A program made the position numbers and the translations under genes. Below are positions 30,180 through 39,237 of a DNA stretch of 62,043 bases, one piece after another. The stretch spans positions 1 to 62,043 of the forward strand of contig NZ_BDCE01000021.1 of assembly GCF_001613345.1 (NCBI RefSeq). The letters are read 5' to 3'. The first letter of the stretch is position 1. Every line of letters begins with the position of its first letter. The stretch is from Nocardia uniformis NBRC 13702 (lineage in GTDB: Bacteria > Actinomycetota > Actinomycetes > Mycobacteriales > Mycobacteriaceae). The notes under the pieces are model-generated. The model was not told the origin of the DNA and made no database searches. It worked only from the letters and a program-made list of their open reading frames with translations.

Positions 30180-30389
30180 GTGGTCACCGCTTCGTCGCTC
30201 CTACGTATTCGCCCCGGATCGGGCGTGCGCATCGGCCGCAGCAACGACAATGATCTGACACCCGATGATGCCCGGGTGAGCCGATCTCACGCCCGCCTGG
30301 TGGTGCGCGCCGCCGGGGTGGTGGCGCACCATCTCGGCTCGGTGAGCGGGGGCCTACCAGTAGGGGCTCGAACACCAAGCCCCCGTTGA
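30180..30389 (+). pseudogene. FHA-domain remnant
   Basis: The frame reads LLRIRPGSGVRIGRSNDNDL, then PDDARVSRSHARLVV and HHLGSVSG, a clear forkhead-associated core with the GRS, SRxHA and LGS-x-x-G phosphothreonine-binding loops. It stops about 20 residues later, before the last strands of the domain. The frame is open back to 30060 but without homology. It is probably the broken 5' end of a larger FHA gene; in actinobacteria such domains often start ABC transporters or kinase substrates. Bases 29956-30179 and 30390-30557 hold no gene I recognise. Confidence 0.45.
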
Positions 30390-30557
30390 TCGACGGTGCC
30401 GTCGTCGCGGCGGCCAGCGCCGCACAGATGGCGACTCCTCTGGACGCTGTCATTCCTCGCTCGCTATATCGCCATGTCCGAATTCCCATGGCATCTCTCC
30501 TGTTCCGGGAGGCGGAACCCGAGGAGCTCTCGCACAAACCTCGAGGCGGAGCCAGGG

Positions 30558-30845
30558 TTACTCGGCGACGAGTCGGCGGATAGTGAGCGGTTCGGCCAGG
30601 ATGCGGTCCAGTACGCCTTTGACGTGCTCGAAGTGGGGGGTCGCGAAGTGGACGTCGATGGCGTCCGGGCCCGTCCACTCCTCCAGCAGCACCATGTGCG
30701 CCCGATCATTGGGGTCGGCGAAGGGCCGGTAGGCCAGGCAACCGGGTTCGGCGAGCGAGGGTTCGATCATGGCTTCCAGGGCAGTGCGGAGACGGTCCTC
30801 CTGGCCTTGGCGGGCGCGGAATTCGGCGATGAGGTGCACGGTCAT
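30558..30845 (-). CDS. antibiotic biosynthesis monooxygenase (ABM) domain protein
   Basis: This 95-residue protein is one ABM/dimeric alpha-beta barrel domain: TVHLIAEFRARQGQEDRLRTAL, PGCLAYRPFADPND, and EWTGPDAIDVHFATPHFEHV. Members oxidise quinols or act as stress-related oxygenases without a metal. The ATG has AAGGAG 7 nt upstream and follows the aldo/keto reductase gene by 44 bp on the same strand, so the two are probably one unit. Confidence 0.88.
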   Translation of the reverse strand: MTVHLIAEFRARQGQEDRLRTALEAMIEPSLAEPGCLAYRPFADPNDRAHMVLLEEWTGPDAIDVHFATPHFEHVKGVLDRILAEPLTIRRLVAE

Positions 30846-30889
30846 GGGAGGCTCCTTCGGGTTCGGTTGCCGGGCGGGGATCGACGTGG

Positions 30890-31978
30890 TCAGGGGTGAG
30901 CTGGGCCGGTACCCGCGCCGGTGGCGGTGATCGCGGCGGCGATCTCGTTCAGATCCGTCGGGGTCAGGGTGAAGGTCCGGGCTCCGACCCAGCCGTCGAT
31001 CTGGGCGGGATTGCGGGCGCCGACAATGGCTCCGGTGACACCGGGCCAGGAGATGGCCCAGACCAGGGCGACTTCGGCGACGGCCATGCCGTACCGGGCG
31101 GCGATGGGGCGCAGCGCGTCGACCAGGGCCAGGTTGGCGGGCAGGTCGGTGGTGAAATCGGCGCTGCCGGAACGCCAGTCGTCGGTCGACAGCACGCGGT
31201 CGGCGGTGAACGCACCGGTGAGCAGGCCCGATTGCAGCGGGGAGTAGGCGATGACGCCGGTGTTGTGCGCACGCGCCCAGGCGATTTCGGGGGCGGCGGT
31301 GCGGTTGATGGCGGAGAACGGTGGCTGGATGGCATCCACGTGGGCGATGTCTTCGGCTATATCGAGTTGCGCCGCATCGTGATTGGACAGGCCGATGGCG
31401 CGGACCTTGCCTTCCTTCTTCAGATCGGCCATTACCTGCCAGTACTCCTGCAGCGGGGTGGCGTCGGCCGAGATCTCGCCCTCTTCCCGGTAGACGAATA
31501 CATCGCCGGTATCGGGCCAGTGCACCTGGTAGAGGTCGATGTGGTCGACCCGCAGGCGGCGCAGAGACGCCTCCAATTCCGCGCGAACGACATCGGGTCG
31601 CATAATGCGGCGCGGCGGGCCGGAGCGGTCGTCACCGTCCGACCAGACCAGTCCGGTCTTGGTGAAGATGTAGGGGCGGTCGGCCGCTGGGATATCGGCC
31701 AGCGCCCGGCCGATGAGTTCCTCCGAATGGCCGAGGCCGTAGGCGGGGGCGGTGTCGATCCAGTTGATGCCGCTGTCCGCCGCGTGCCGGATGGCGGCGA
31801 TGGAGTCGGCGTCATCGGTCGCACCCCACGAGTACTCCCAGCCGGGACCCGAGATGACCCAGGTGCCGAAGCCGAGCGGGGTGATCTCCATGCCGGTGTC
31901 GCCGAGCGGGCGGGTGCCGTGCTCACCCGTCGCCTGACCGTCGCCCCTCACCGAGGCCGCGCGTGACGCTGTGCTCAT
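30890..31978 (-). CDS. aldo/keto reductase
   Basis: A 362-residue NADPH-dependent aldo/keto reductase. The catalytic residues are in DTAPAYGLGHSEELIG (Asp, Tyr), FTKTGL (Lys) and LYQVHWPD (His), and AIVGARNPAQID is the cofactor loop. The substrate is not known. ATG at 31978 has GGAGGAG upstream. It is divergent from the MmyB-like regulator at 32116, a common pairing in actinobacteria that suggests local control. Confidence 0.92.
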   Translation of the reverse strand: MSTASRAASVRGDGQATGEHGTRPLGDTGMEITPLGFGTWVISGPGWEYSWGATDDADSIAAIRHAADSGINWIDTAPAYGLGHSEELIGRALADIPAADRPYIFTKTGLVWSDGDDRSGPPRRIMRPDVVRAELEASLRRLRVDHIDLYQVHWPDTGDVFVYREEGEISADATPLQEYWQVMADLKKEGKVRAIGLSNHDAAQLDIAEDIAHVDAIQPPFSAINRTAAPEIAWARAHNTGVIAYSPLQSGLLTGAFTADRVLSTDDWRSGSADFTTDLPANLALVDALRPIAARYGMAVAEVALVWAISWPGVTGAIVGARNPAQIDGWVGARTFTLTPTDLNEIAAAITATGAGTGPAHP

Positions 31979-32115
31979 CGAAATCTCCTCCGGTACCGGA
32001 TCCGTTCCGGCTGTGAGCACTACTTTCGCCGGTCGCGGGCGAGGTAAACAGTGCCGCGCGAGCCTGGGCACGCGATGACCAGGATGCCCATTCCGCCGCC
32101 TTGGATACTGGTCCC

Positions 32116-32970
32116 ATGACCTTGGACCGACGCGCCGAACTCGGCGAATTCCTGCGCTCGCGCCGCGCGCGGCTGCGGCCGGAGGAGGTGGGCCTGATCG
32201 ATCATGGCGCTCGCCGCCGCGTGCCGGGCCTGCGCCGCGAGGAATTGGCCATGGTGGCCGGGGTCAGCGTGGACCACTATGTGCGGCTCGAACAGGGCCG
32301 CACCCTGCACTTTTCGGAATCAGTACTGGATGCGGTGGCGCGGGCGCTGCGATTGAATCCGGTGGAGCGCGATCATCTGTACCGGCTGGCCCGGCCGTGG
32401 TCCGGGGAAGAGTCACCCGGCGAACAGCAGGTGCGGCCGGGGCTGCGGCGGCTACTGGAAGCGGCCGATGTTCCCTCCTACATCGTCGGCCGCGGTACCG
32501 ATGTGCTGGCCTGGAACCGCTCGGCCGCCGCCCTCATCACCGATTTCGGCGCTCTCCCACCGTGTGAGCGCAATCTCGCCCGGATGGTCTTCCTCGATGA
32601 GGGCATGCGCGAGCTCTACGAGGACTGGCAGGGCAAGGCCGCCGATGTGGTGGCCTATCTGCGCCTCGATGCCGCGCGTAATCCGAATGACGCGGGCATT
32701 GCCGCTCTAATCGACGAATTGTGCCGGAGTAGTGCGGATTTCCGCGACCTGTGGGAACGCCACGAACTCAGGGACAAGACCCACGGCCGCTATGTCTACC
32801 TGCATCCCGTGGTGGGCCGTCTCGACCTCGGCTATGAAACTCTGCGTCTGCCCGACGATCCGGATCAGGCGCTCGTCGCCCATACGGTGGAACCGGACTC
32901 CCCCAGCGCGGCGGCATTGAGCCTGTTGACGACCTGGGCAGCCGATGCGCCATCCGATGTGGGTCGCTGA
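32116..32970 (+). CDS. XRE regulator with MmyB-like ligand-binding domain
   Basis: Residues 1-80 form an HTH (GLRREELAMVAGVSVDHYVRL); residues 100-270 match the MmyB/MLTR-like PAS-type domain that binds fatty-acid-like ligands in relatives (DVLAWNRSAAALITDFGALP, HELRDKTHGRYVYLHPVVG). The divergent aldo/keto reductase is the likely target. ATG at 32116 lacks a ribosome binding site but has GATACT 6 nt upstream, suggesting a leaderless mRNA. Confidence 0.9.
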   Translation: MTLDRRAELGEFLRSRRARLRPEEVGLIDHGARRRVPGLRREELAMVAGVSVDHYVRLEQGRTLHFSESVLDAVARALRLNPVERDHLYRLARPWSGEESPGEQQVRPGLRRLLEAADVPSYIVGRGTDVLAWNRSAAALITDFGALPPCERNLARMVFLDEGMRELYEDWQGKAADVVAYLRLDAARNPNDAGIAALIDELCRSSADFRDLWERHELRDKTHGRYVYLHPVVGRLDLGYETLRLPDDPDQALVAHTVEPDSPSAAALSLLTTWAADAPSDVGR

Positions 32971-33006
32971 CAGCGTTCCACCGAAACTCGTTGGCGCATC
33001 GAAGGT

Positions 33007-33038
33007 GTGGATCCCGACCAAGCACACGCCGGATGACG
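33007..33038. repeat. decayed REP-like arm
   Basis: GTGGATCCCGACCAAGCACA, then CGCCGGATGACG, matches the right arm of the dispersed palindrome with a few changes; no left arm is present. It lies between the convergent MmyB-like and MDMPI genes. Confidence 0.6.
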
Positions 33039-33091
33039 GGGCAGAGCACTCCGAATAAAGGACGCTGTCGCCGGTGAGCGGCGCGGCACGT

Positions 33092-33700
33092 TCAGGGGGT
33101 GCAGCGCTCCCGCAGCGTCGGGACGCCGTCGCCCTCCAGGTCCGCGAGCGCGACGGTGCGGCCGACCATTGCCAGGGCGAGAGCTTCACCAGGCCCCCGC
33201 ACCAGCGGACCGGAGCCCTTGGTCCAGTCCACATCGGTTGCTTCCCAGCGCAATCCGCGCAGATAGCGCTTGGGCTTGGCGAACGGGTCCGGGTAGTTCA
33301 ACACAGCCAGCAGCCGCCCGGCCGGAATCTCCGTGCGGGGTCGGCCGAGCGGGCGGCGAATATCCTGCTGGTGAACGAACATGTCGGACAGGGCAAGTCC
33401 GGGCGAGAAGCGCGTGAACCAGCCGTTCGACCCGGCCAGCCGATCCACCAGTTCCTGCGGCGGCAGCGCGGCGAACCTGTCCACCAGGGCCTGATTGACG
33501 CGATCGACGGCGAATCCGGCACGCACGGTCATCAACAGATAGTTCGGCAATGACACGGTGTCGGTCTGCAAGTGCCCCACCAGATCCCGCACCCGCCACC
33601 CCGCACACAGCGTGGGCGTCTCCCATTCCTCGTTGGTCAGCGAGCGCAGCAGTTCCACCAGCTCCGCACGCTCCTCATGGAGCATCCCCCGCACGTTCAT
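33092..33700 (-). CDS. maleylpyruvate isomerase-family, DinB-like protein (MDMPI_N)
   Basis: The 202-residue protein has the N-terminal helical bundle of mycothiol-dependent enzymes: LVELLRSLTNEEWETPTLCAGW, VRDLVGHLQTD with a metal-binding His, and LSDMFVHQQDIRRPLGRP with further His. A known relative uses mycothiol to isomerise maleylpyruvate; most others have unknown roles. The start was taken at ATG 33700; a second Met five codons later is possible. Confidence 0.85.
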   Translation of the reverse strand: MNVRGMLHEERAELVELLRSLTNEEWETPTLCAGWRVRDLVGHLQTDTVSLPNYLLMTVRAGFAVDRVNQALVDRFAALPPQELVDRLAGSNGWFTRFSPGLALSDMFVHQQDIRRPLGRPRTEIPAGRLLAVLNYPDPFAKPKRYLRGLRWEATDVDWTKGSGPLVRGPGEALALAMVGRTVALADLEGDGVPTLRERCTP

Positions 33701-33853
33701 ACCGAAAGACTAACCAGCGCAATGCTTCCGCGATAGAGCGTTTGACACTGTTGCCCCAGCAGCGTGACCGCACGGCGCCGCGCACCAACCAGTTGCGAGA
33801 TCGTCTGACAGACAGTGCCGCGAAACATTCAGGCAGATTGCCAACTCGGAGAA

Positions 33854-33877
33854 TCTCCCGCCCTCGCGGGCGGGAGA
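33854..33877 (-). terminator. hairpin terminator after the Ser/Thr kinase gene
   Basis: TCTCCCGCCC and GGGCGGGAGA form a 10-bp perfect stem with a TCGC loop, 6 bp after the minus-strand stop at 33883. Confidence 0.8.
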
Positions 33878-33882
33878 GGACA

Positions 33883-35562
33883 TCACTGGGTATCGCTGTC
33901 GATCTGCAGGTTGCCGTTACCGGTGTCGATGACCCGCAGATCCACCGATTTACTGCTACCGCCGTAGGTGATCGAGGCCAGCACCATATCCACCGAACCG
34001 TCGGCGTTCTGGCTATTGCCGCCACGCGCGCCGCTGATGTTCTGGTAGCCCTGGATCTGGTTTTCCGACCAGTACTGCTGGAAGGCGTTCTGGCTGCCGT
34101 AGACCTGCTGCGCGGCGGGTGTCAGCAGATTCCACGCCGACCCGTACTGACCGTCGAGAATGTAGGAGTAGAACTGGTTGATCACCGTTCCGGCAGCGCC
34201 GACCTGCACGCTACCGACGCTCTCGGCCTGGCCCAGCGCGGAGCCCCTGGTGGTGGTCGTGGGAGGTCCGGTCACATTCGAGGTGGAGGGTCCGCCCGCG
34301 GTGCCGTCCGAATCTCCGCCGCCGGCATTCACCGCGATGAAGACACCGGCGACCACCGCCAAAACCGCGGCAAGGGCGATCCAGATGAATTTCCGGTTCG
34401 GTCCGTCGGTATGCGGTTCCAGTCCGCTGTGCGTGGTCGGCCCGGATGAGGCCGGGGGCCGCGGCGGCGGGGTGGTCTCCAATAGCGCGGCGGCACTGAC
34501 CGCACCGGTGGGGATATCGGCATTGGCGGCCGGTCGGCGGTCCAGCGGCCGGGTGGGCGGTCGCGGTGGCGCGGGGCGACGCTGCGGTTCGGCCTGACGG
34601 TCGTGTTGCGGACGGCGCGACGCCATGACGCGGGTGGCCTCGGCATCGGGTCCGATCTCGGCGAAATCGGCCATCCGGTCGCGCACCTCGTGCATGCTCG
34701 GCCGGTCCTCCGGCTCGAAGCTGAGCAGTCGGCGCAGCAGATCTTCGAGCGGGCCCGCATTGCGCGGTTCGCTGAGCTGCCCGTTGGCCGCCGCGTACAG
34801 CAGTGCGAGCGGATTCGGATTGGTGCCGTACGGCGGTTCACCCTCGAGCGCGTGGAAGAGCGTGGCGCCCAGCGCGAAAACGTCGGCGGCGGGCGTCGGT
34901 TCCGCACCGCGCGCCACCTCCGGCGCGAGATAGGCGGCGGTGCCCGAGATCAAGCCCGTCGCGGTGAGGGTCACATCGCCCTTGGCCTTGGAGATACCGA
35001 AATCGGTGATCTTCACGGCCCCGTTGTCGCCGAGCAGGATATTGCCGGGTTTGACGTCGCGGTGCACGATGCTCACCCGATGCGCGGCAATGAGTGCCGA
35101 CGCCACCTGCTCGCCGATGCGCGCCACCTGTGGCAGCGGCAGCGTGCCCTGCGAGGACAGCACCACCGCCAGGCTCTGCGACGGTAGATATTCCATCACG
35201 AGGCACGGGTCGCCCTCGTGCTCGGTGATGTCGAATACCACGATGGCGTTGGGATGTTGGAAGCGGGCGGCATTGCGGGCCTCACGGGCCGCGCGCTGCT
35301 TCACGATGTCCTTGTCCGACTGCGACAGGCTCGGTTGGGTGAGGATCTGCTTGACCGCCACCGACCGTTCCAGTCGCTCGTCGATGGCGCGCCAGACGAC
35401 ACCTGTGCCGCCGCTACCAATCCGTTCGACCAGGCGGTAATGCCCTGCGATCACTTGGCCGGTTTCGATGGCACTACTCCGAAGTTCTCCGCGCGAATGA
35501 ATGAATGAGTCGACGCGGTTGCCCGCGTGTTTCCCCGGATGAGTGTAGCGGGCTCTGGCCAT
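33883..35562 (-). CDS. transmembrane serine/threonine protein kinase with NTF2-like extracellular domain
   Basis: Residues 40-300 are a Hanks-type kinase domain: IGSGGTGVVW glycine loop, Lys71 in VAVKQ, catalytic HRDVKPGN (Asp169), DFG at 187-189 and APE at 213-215. Residues 310-390 are a Pro/Arg-rich linker, 392-411 a membrane helix (FIWIALAAVLAVVAGVFIAV), and the rest an outside domain with GTVINQFYSYILDGQYGSAW that looks like an NTF2/SnoaL-type fold. The kinase probably senses an extracellular signal. ATG at 35562 is the best start, but it has no strong binding site and is uncertain. Confidence 0.9.
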   Translation of the reverse strand: MARARYTHPGKHAGNRVDSFIHSRGELRSSAIETGQVIAGHYRLVERIGSGGTGVVWRAIDERLERSVAVKQILTQPSLSQSDKDIVKQRAAREARNAARFQHPNAIVVFDITEHEGDPCLVMEYLPSQSLAVVLSSQGTLPLPQVARIGEQVASALIAAHRVSIVHRDVKPGNILLGDNGAVKITDFGISKAKGDVTLTATGLISGTAAYLAPEVARGAEPTPAADVFALGATLFHALEGEPPYGTNPNPLALLYAAANGQLSEPRNAGPLEDLLRRLLSFEPEDRPSMHEVRDRMADFAEIGPDAEATRVMASRRPQHDRQAEPQRRPAPPRPPTRPLDRRPAANADIPTGAVSAAALLETTPPPRPPASSGPTTHSGLEPHTDGPNRKFIWIALAAVLAVVAGVFIAVNAGGGDSDGTAGGPSTSNVTGPPTTTTRGSALGQAESVGSVQVGAAGTVINQFYSYILDGQYGSAWNLLTPAAQQVYGSQNAFQQYWSENQIQGYQNISGARGGNSQNADGSVDMVLASITYGGSSKSVDLRVIDTGNGNLQIDSDTQ

Positions 35563-35674
35563 CGCGCCGACGTCAGCGCGAGATATGACTGAGATCTCGC
35601 TGAGATCCTCCTCGCAATCAGGTGATCGCGGCGTTACCAGCTGGGAAAACGTCGATGACAGTGTGCGGTGAGAA

Positions 35675-36541
35675 TCACCCTTCGGGACGCACGGACCAGC
35701 CGCCGCGCGCCAGTTCGGCCGCATCGGCGGCGTCGAGTTCGATATCGAAGACCTCGGCGAGCAGCTTCGGCAGGTCGGTGTGGGCCAGTTCGCGGGTCTC
35801 GCCGGTGCCGTCGGGGTATTCGGTGGTCCAGGTGGTGCCGTCGAGGACGTGGTGGACCTCGGGCAGGAAGCGCTGCACGAAGGGCCGGGTGACGAACGGG
35901 GAACGCGGCCAGGTGGACACGTAGTGGTTCCCGACCTCGTAGTCGACGCGGTAGCTCGGGGTCACCGATGCGGTGTGCCGGTCGATCCAGCCGTCGCGGC
36001 CGAAGTGGTGCAGGGTCCACTCTTCGACGCCGAGCGCGTTCTCGGCGCGTTCCAGCCGGTAACGCCAGGCGCCGAGGGTGAATTCGCCGCGGTCCGCGAT
36101 CAGCTCGATCGGTTCGAGTGGACCGGCACCGAAGCCGACATCGCAGAGCCAGGCTCGACCGTCGATGAGGACGCGCAGAATGGCGTGGGTGGCGGGCCGC
36201 AATCCGGGTGCGCCCATGGTGACGCGGGCGGAGAGGCCGTTGAATTCGAACCCGAGGCGTTCCAGGGCGGCGGCGAAGAGGGCGACGTTCTCGTAGCAGT
36301 AGCCGCCGCGACGACGGCGGATCATCTTGTCCTGGAGGGTTTTCAAGTCAAGGGGTATTGCGCGGCCGAGAATGGCTTCCAGGTTCTCGAACGGGATGCT
36401 GGTGGTGTGCGCGTAGGTGAGGGCGCGCAGAGTTGCCGAGGTGGGGGCGCGGTCGCCGGTGTAGCCGATGCGCGCGAGGTAGGCGTCCAGGTCCAATTCC
36501 GCGCCGCACCATTGGTAGGACGGGTCGACCGGGGTGCTCAT
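35675..36541 (-). CDS. nat: arylamine N-acetyltransferase
   Basis: NAT moves acetyl (or propionyl) from CoA to arylamines, hydrazines and hydrazides such as isoniazid; in mycobacteria it is linked to sterol breakdown. The catalytic triad is present: Cys82 in RRGGYCYEN, His119 in RPATHAILRV and Asp134 in WLCDVGFG. The 288-residue length is normal. The second of two adjacent ATGs (36541) was chosen because GGAGG is then 5 nt away. Nearby genes give no hint of its natural substrate. Confidence 0.93.
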   Translation of the reverse strand: MSTPVDPSYQWCGAELDLDAYLARIGYTGDRAPTSATLRALTYAHTTSIPFENLEAILGRAIPLDLKTLQDKMIRRRRGGYCYENVALFAAALERLGFEFNGLSARVTMGAPGLRPATHAILRVLIDGRAWLCDVGFGAGPLEPIELIADRGEFTLGAWRYRLERAENALGVEEWTLHHFGRDGWIDRHTASVTPSYRVDYEVGNHYVSTWPRSPFVTRPFVQRFLPEVHHVLDGTTWTTEYPDGTGETRELAHTDLPKLLAEVFDIELDAADAAELARGGWSVRPEG

Positions 36542-36659
36542 CATCGCCTCCAACTGCTCGGGTTCGTTTCGATCAACACCGTTCGGGGCAAAACTGTTCC
36601 GAGCCAGCATGCCAGAAGCAAACTGGTCGGTCCCGCCAAATGTGACCGCCGCACCAGGA

Positions 36660-37592
36660 TCAGCTGATCAAAGTCCGGACGCCCTCGCGATAGGTGGGTA
36701 TTGCCGGTTTCCAACCCAGTTCGGATGTGGCCTTGGCATTGGATACCCGGATCGACAGATCCAGCATCTGAGCGGTGACCAGTGGGGTGGTCAGGCGCAG
36801 CAGGCGAGGCGGAACGCGCAGTGGACGGCGGACGCCGATAGCGGCGGCCATGGCGTCCAGCATGGCGTCCCAGGTGACGGGTTCCTCGTCGACAATGTTG
36901 TACGCCTGGCCCGCACGGCCGTTGTCGAGTGCGGCGACGGTGGCGGCCGCGGCGTCGTCGATATGGATGAATCCCATACTTCCGGTACCGCTCGATGGCA
37001 GTGGCAGCATGCGCAGTCTCAAGGCCCGTGTGAAAGTGGCGGATGCGCCGGGGCCGTAGAACAGACCGTAGCGCAGCGCAATTCCCTCGATTCCCGACTG
37101 CCAGGCCTGGTCCTCGGCCGCGTGCAGGGCGGCGAGGAAGGGGTCGTTCGCATCACCTTGGGGGCGGCCGAAGGAAGCGAGTTCGGTGACGGGTTCGGGT
37201 CCGTGATCGCGCAGGCCGTAACCGAGGATCAGCGATTGCGTCAGATACCGGCTCGCGCCGACAGCTTTCGCGAATTCGACGAGATGGCGGCTGCCGATAT
37301 CGCGCAGGGTATTGGTGCGTCGCAGGCCGGGACTGCGGTAATGCGTTGGCGGGGAATGCTTATAAGCGGTGAGCTCGTGGATGACGGCGTCGGCCGCGAG
37401 CCCGTCGGCGGCGCGAAGCAGTGCCTCGCGATCGAGCACGTTCGCGACGACGGGTGTCGCGCCCAGCGCTCGTACCAGTTCGGTGCCGCGACCACCGCGG
37501 GTGAGGGCGTAGACGAGATGCCCGGATCGGCGCAGTGCGGCGACGAGTGGGCGTCCGATGGCACCGGTCGCGCCTGCCACCACGACTTTCAT
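36660..37592 (-). CDS. NAD-dependent epimerase/reductase-like protein
   Basis: A 310-residue Rossmann protein with the loop VAGATGAIGRPLV at the N-terminus, GFIHIDDAAAATVAAL, and AYNIVDEEPVTW as in extended SDR enzymes. The usual catalytic Tyr-x3-Lys is not evident: the corresponding stretch reads SRYLTQSLILGYG, so it may be an atypical SDR or a binding protein. It lies 119 bp upstream of nat on the same strand. Confidence 0.82.
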   Translation of the reverse strand: MKVVVAGATGAIGRPLVAALRRSGHLVYALTRGGRGTELVRALGATPVVANVLDREALLRAADGLAADAVIHELTAYKHSPPTHYRSPGLRRTNTLRDIGSRHLVEFAKAVGASRYLTQSLILGYGLRDHGPEPVTELASFGRPQGDANDPFLAALHAAEDQAWQSGIEGIALRYGLFYGPGASATFTRALRLRMLPLPSSGTGSMGFIHIDDAAAATVAALDNGRAGQAYNIVDEEPVTWDAMLDAMAAAIGVRRPLRVPPRLLRLTTPLVTAQMLDLSIRVSNAKATSELGWKPAIPTYREGVRTLIS

Positions 37593-37746
37593 GGCGCACC
37601 TCCCCGTTTCGGTTCGATATCGAGCCTAGCGATCGGGGTGGGCACCGCCCATGGCCGTTCGCGCCATCATGGATACCACTGTTCGGGACCATAGCCTCGG
37701 ACCTCGAGCAGGCCAGGCTTTCGGCCGATATCCACCACTGCGGGCT

Positions 37747-37779
37747 GTGGATTCCGACCGAGAACGCACCGGAGTGACG
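37747..37779. repeat. decayed REP-like arm
   Basis: GTGGATTCCGACCGAGAACG, then CACCGGAGTGACG, resembles the right arm of the dispersed palindrome with several changes. It sits in the 304-bp gap between divergent genes. Confidence 0.5.
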
Positions 37780-37896
37780 AAGGTGTCCAGCGCGAATGGC
37801 GAGGGCGACCGTGCGGCATGGCGACCTCACGTCCAGCACGGAACGACACGAACAGTTCGATCGTCCGATGTCGTAGCGTACGGTTACGATTCGCGC

Positions 37897-39075
37897 ATGC
37901 GTTCGATAGATGTCGCGCAGCGGCGCGCGCGCTTGGCCGTTCGGCACCTACTCGCGCCCGAGACGCGGGTGGACGATGTCGAGGAGATCGTGCGCGCCAT
38001 GGTGGTGTTGCATGCCACCGATCCGGCGACGGTATTCCTCTCGGTGGCGGCGCGCAGTCGCGAGGTCGAGCCCGGGCATGTGGAGAAGGCGCTCTACGAG
38101 GATCGGACGCTCCTGCGCATGTTGGCCATGCGGCGGACCATGTTCGTCGCGCCGCTCGAGCTGGTGCCGGTATTGCAGGCGTCGTGTGCGGACGCGTTGG
38201 CGGATAAGCAGCGTCGGACCTACGGGCGGTATATCGAGCAGGCCGGGGTCGTCGACGGCGATATCGCGACGTGGCTGGCCGAGGTCGAGGCGGAGACACA
38301 TGCGGCGCTGCTCGCGCGGGGCAGCGCGACCGGGGCGCAGTTGAGTAAGGAGGTGCCGCGCTTGCGGACGCAGGTGGATGCCGCGCCCGGCAAGTCGTAT
38401 TCGAAGCCATCGAATATCACCACGTGGGTGCTGGTGGCATTGGGTGCGGAGGGACGCATTGTGCGGGGGCGGCCCAATGGGAGTTGGTCGAGCAGCCAGT
38501 ACACCTGGGCGCCGATCGAATCCTGGCTGCCCGCTGGGGTGCCGAAGCTGTCGGCCGAGGACGCGCGGGCGGAGTTGGTGCGCCGGTGGCTGTTCGCCTT
38601 CGGACCCGCGCCGGTGAGCGATATCAAGTGGTGGACCGGGTGGACCACCGGGGAGGTGCGAAAAGCCCTGCGGCACTTGGATACCGTCGAAGTCGACCTG
38701 GACGGCGTGACCGGTCTGGTGCTGGCCGACGATGTGGATCCGGTGCCCACCCCCGAACCGTGGGCCGCGCTGCTTCCCGCCCTCGACCCCACCCCCATGG
38801 GTTGGCAGTCCCGCGACTGGTACCTCGGCCCGCACGCCCCGGCGCTGTTCGACCGCAATGGCAATATCGGCCCCTCCGTATGGTGGGACGGCCGCATTGT
38901 CGGCGGTTGGGCGCAGCGCTCCGACGGTGAAATCGCTTGGCGGCTATTGGAAGACGTGGGCACCGACGCCCACCGACTGATCGAGGCCGAGGTCACCCGT
39001 CGCACCAACTGGTACGGCGACGTCCGCCCGATCCCCCGCTTCCGCACACCGTTGGAACGCGAACTCACCGCGTAA
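37897..39075 (+). CDS. AlkZ-like winged-helix protein (HTH_42, DNA glycosylase superfamily)
   Basis: A 392-residue member of the HTH_42/YcaQ-AlkZ superfamily, some of which are DNA glycosylases that unhook interstrand crosslinks. Typical stretches are LLRMLAMRRTMFVAP, WVLVALGAEGRIVRGRPNGSW and RWLFAFGPAPVSDIKWW. The place where crosslink glycosylases carry Gln-x-Gln reads LHATDP (His39, Thr41), so activity is not assured. ATG at 37897 has TACGAT 6 nt upstream and no Shine-Dalgarno sequence, implying a leaderless mRNA. Confidence 0.85.
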   Translation: MRSIDVAQRRARLAVRHLLAPETRVDDVEEIVRAMVVLHATDPATVFLSVAARSREVEPGHVEKALYEDRTLLRMLAMRRTMFVAPLELVPVLQASCADALADKQRRTYGRYIEQAGVVDGDIATWLAEVEAETHAALLARGSATGAQLSKEVPRLRTQVDAAPGKSYSKPSNITTWVLVALGAEGRIVRGRPNGSWSSSQYTWAPIESWLPAGVPKLSAEDARAELVRRWLFAFGPAPVSDIKWWTGWTTGEVRKALRHLDTVEVDLDGVTGLVLADDVDPVPTPEPWAALLPALDPTPMGWQSRDWYLGPHAPALFDRNGNIGPSVWWDGRIVGGWAQRSDGEIAWRLLEDVGTDAHRLIEAEVTRRTNWYGDVRPIPRFRTPLERELTA

Positions 39076-39237
39076 CCACCGGGCCGTCCCCGTCGGATCG
39101 CGCCCGCCGGAGCCGTTGTACCCCGCGGGAATTCGCCGGGGTGTCGCCCGCTCCGACGCCTGTTAGGGTCGGCTGGTACATCTGCATGGTCCGGGCACGG
39201 GGGTGTGCTGGTCCGGACTTCTATCTCGGAGTGTGTC

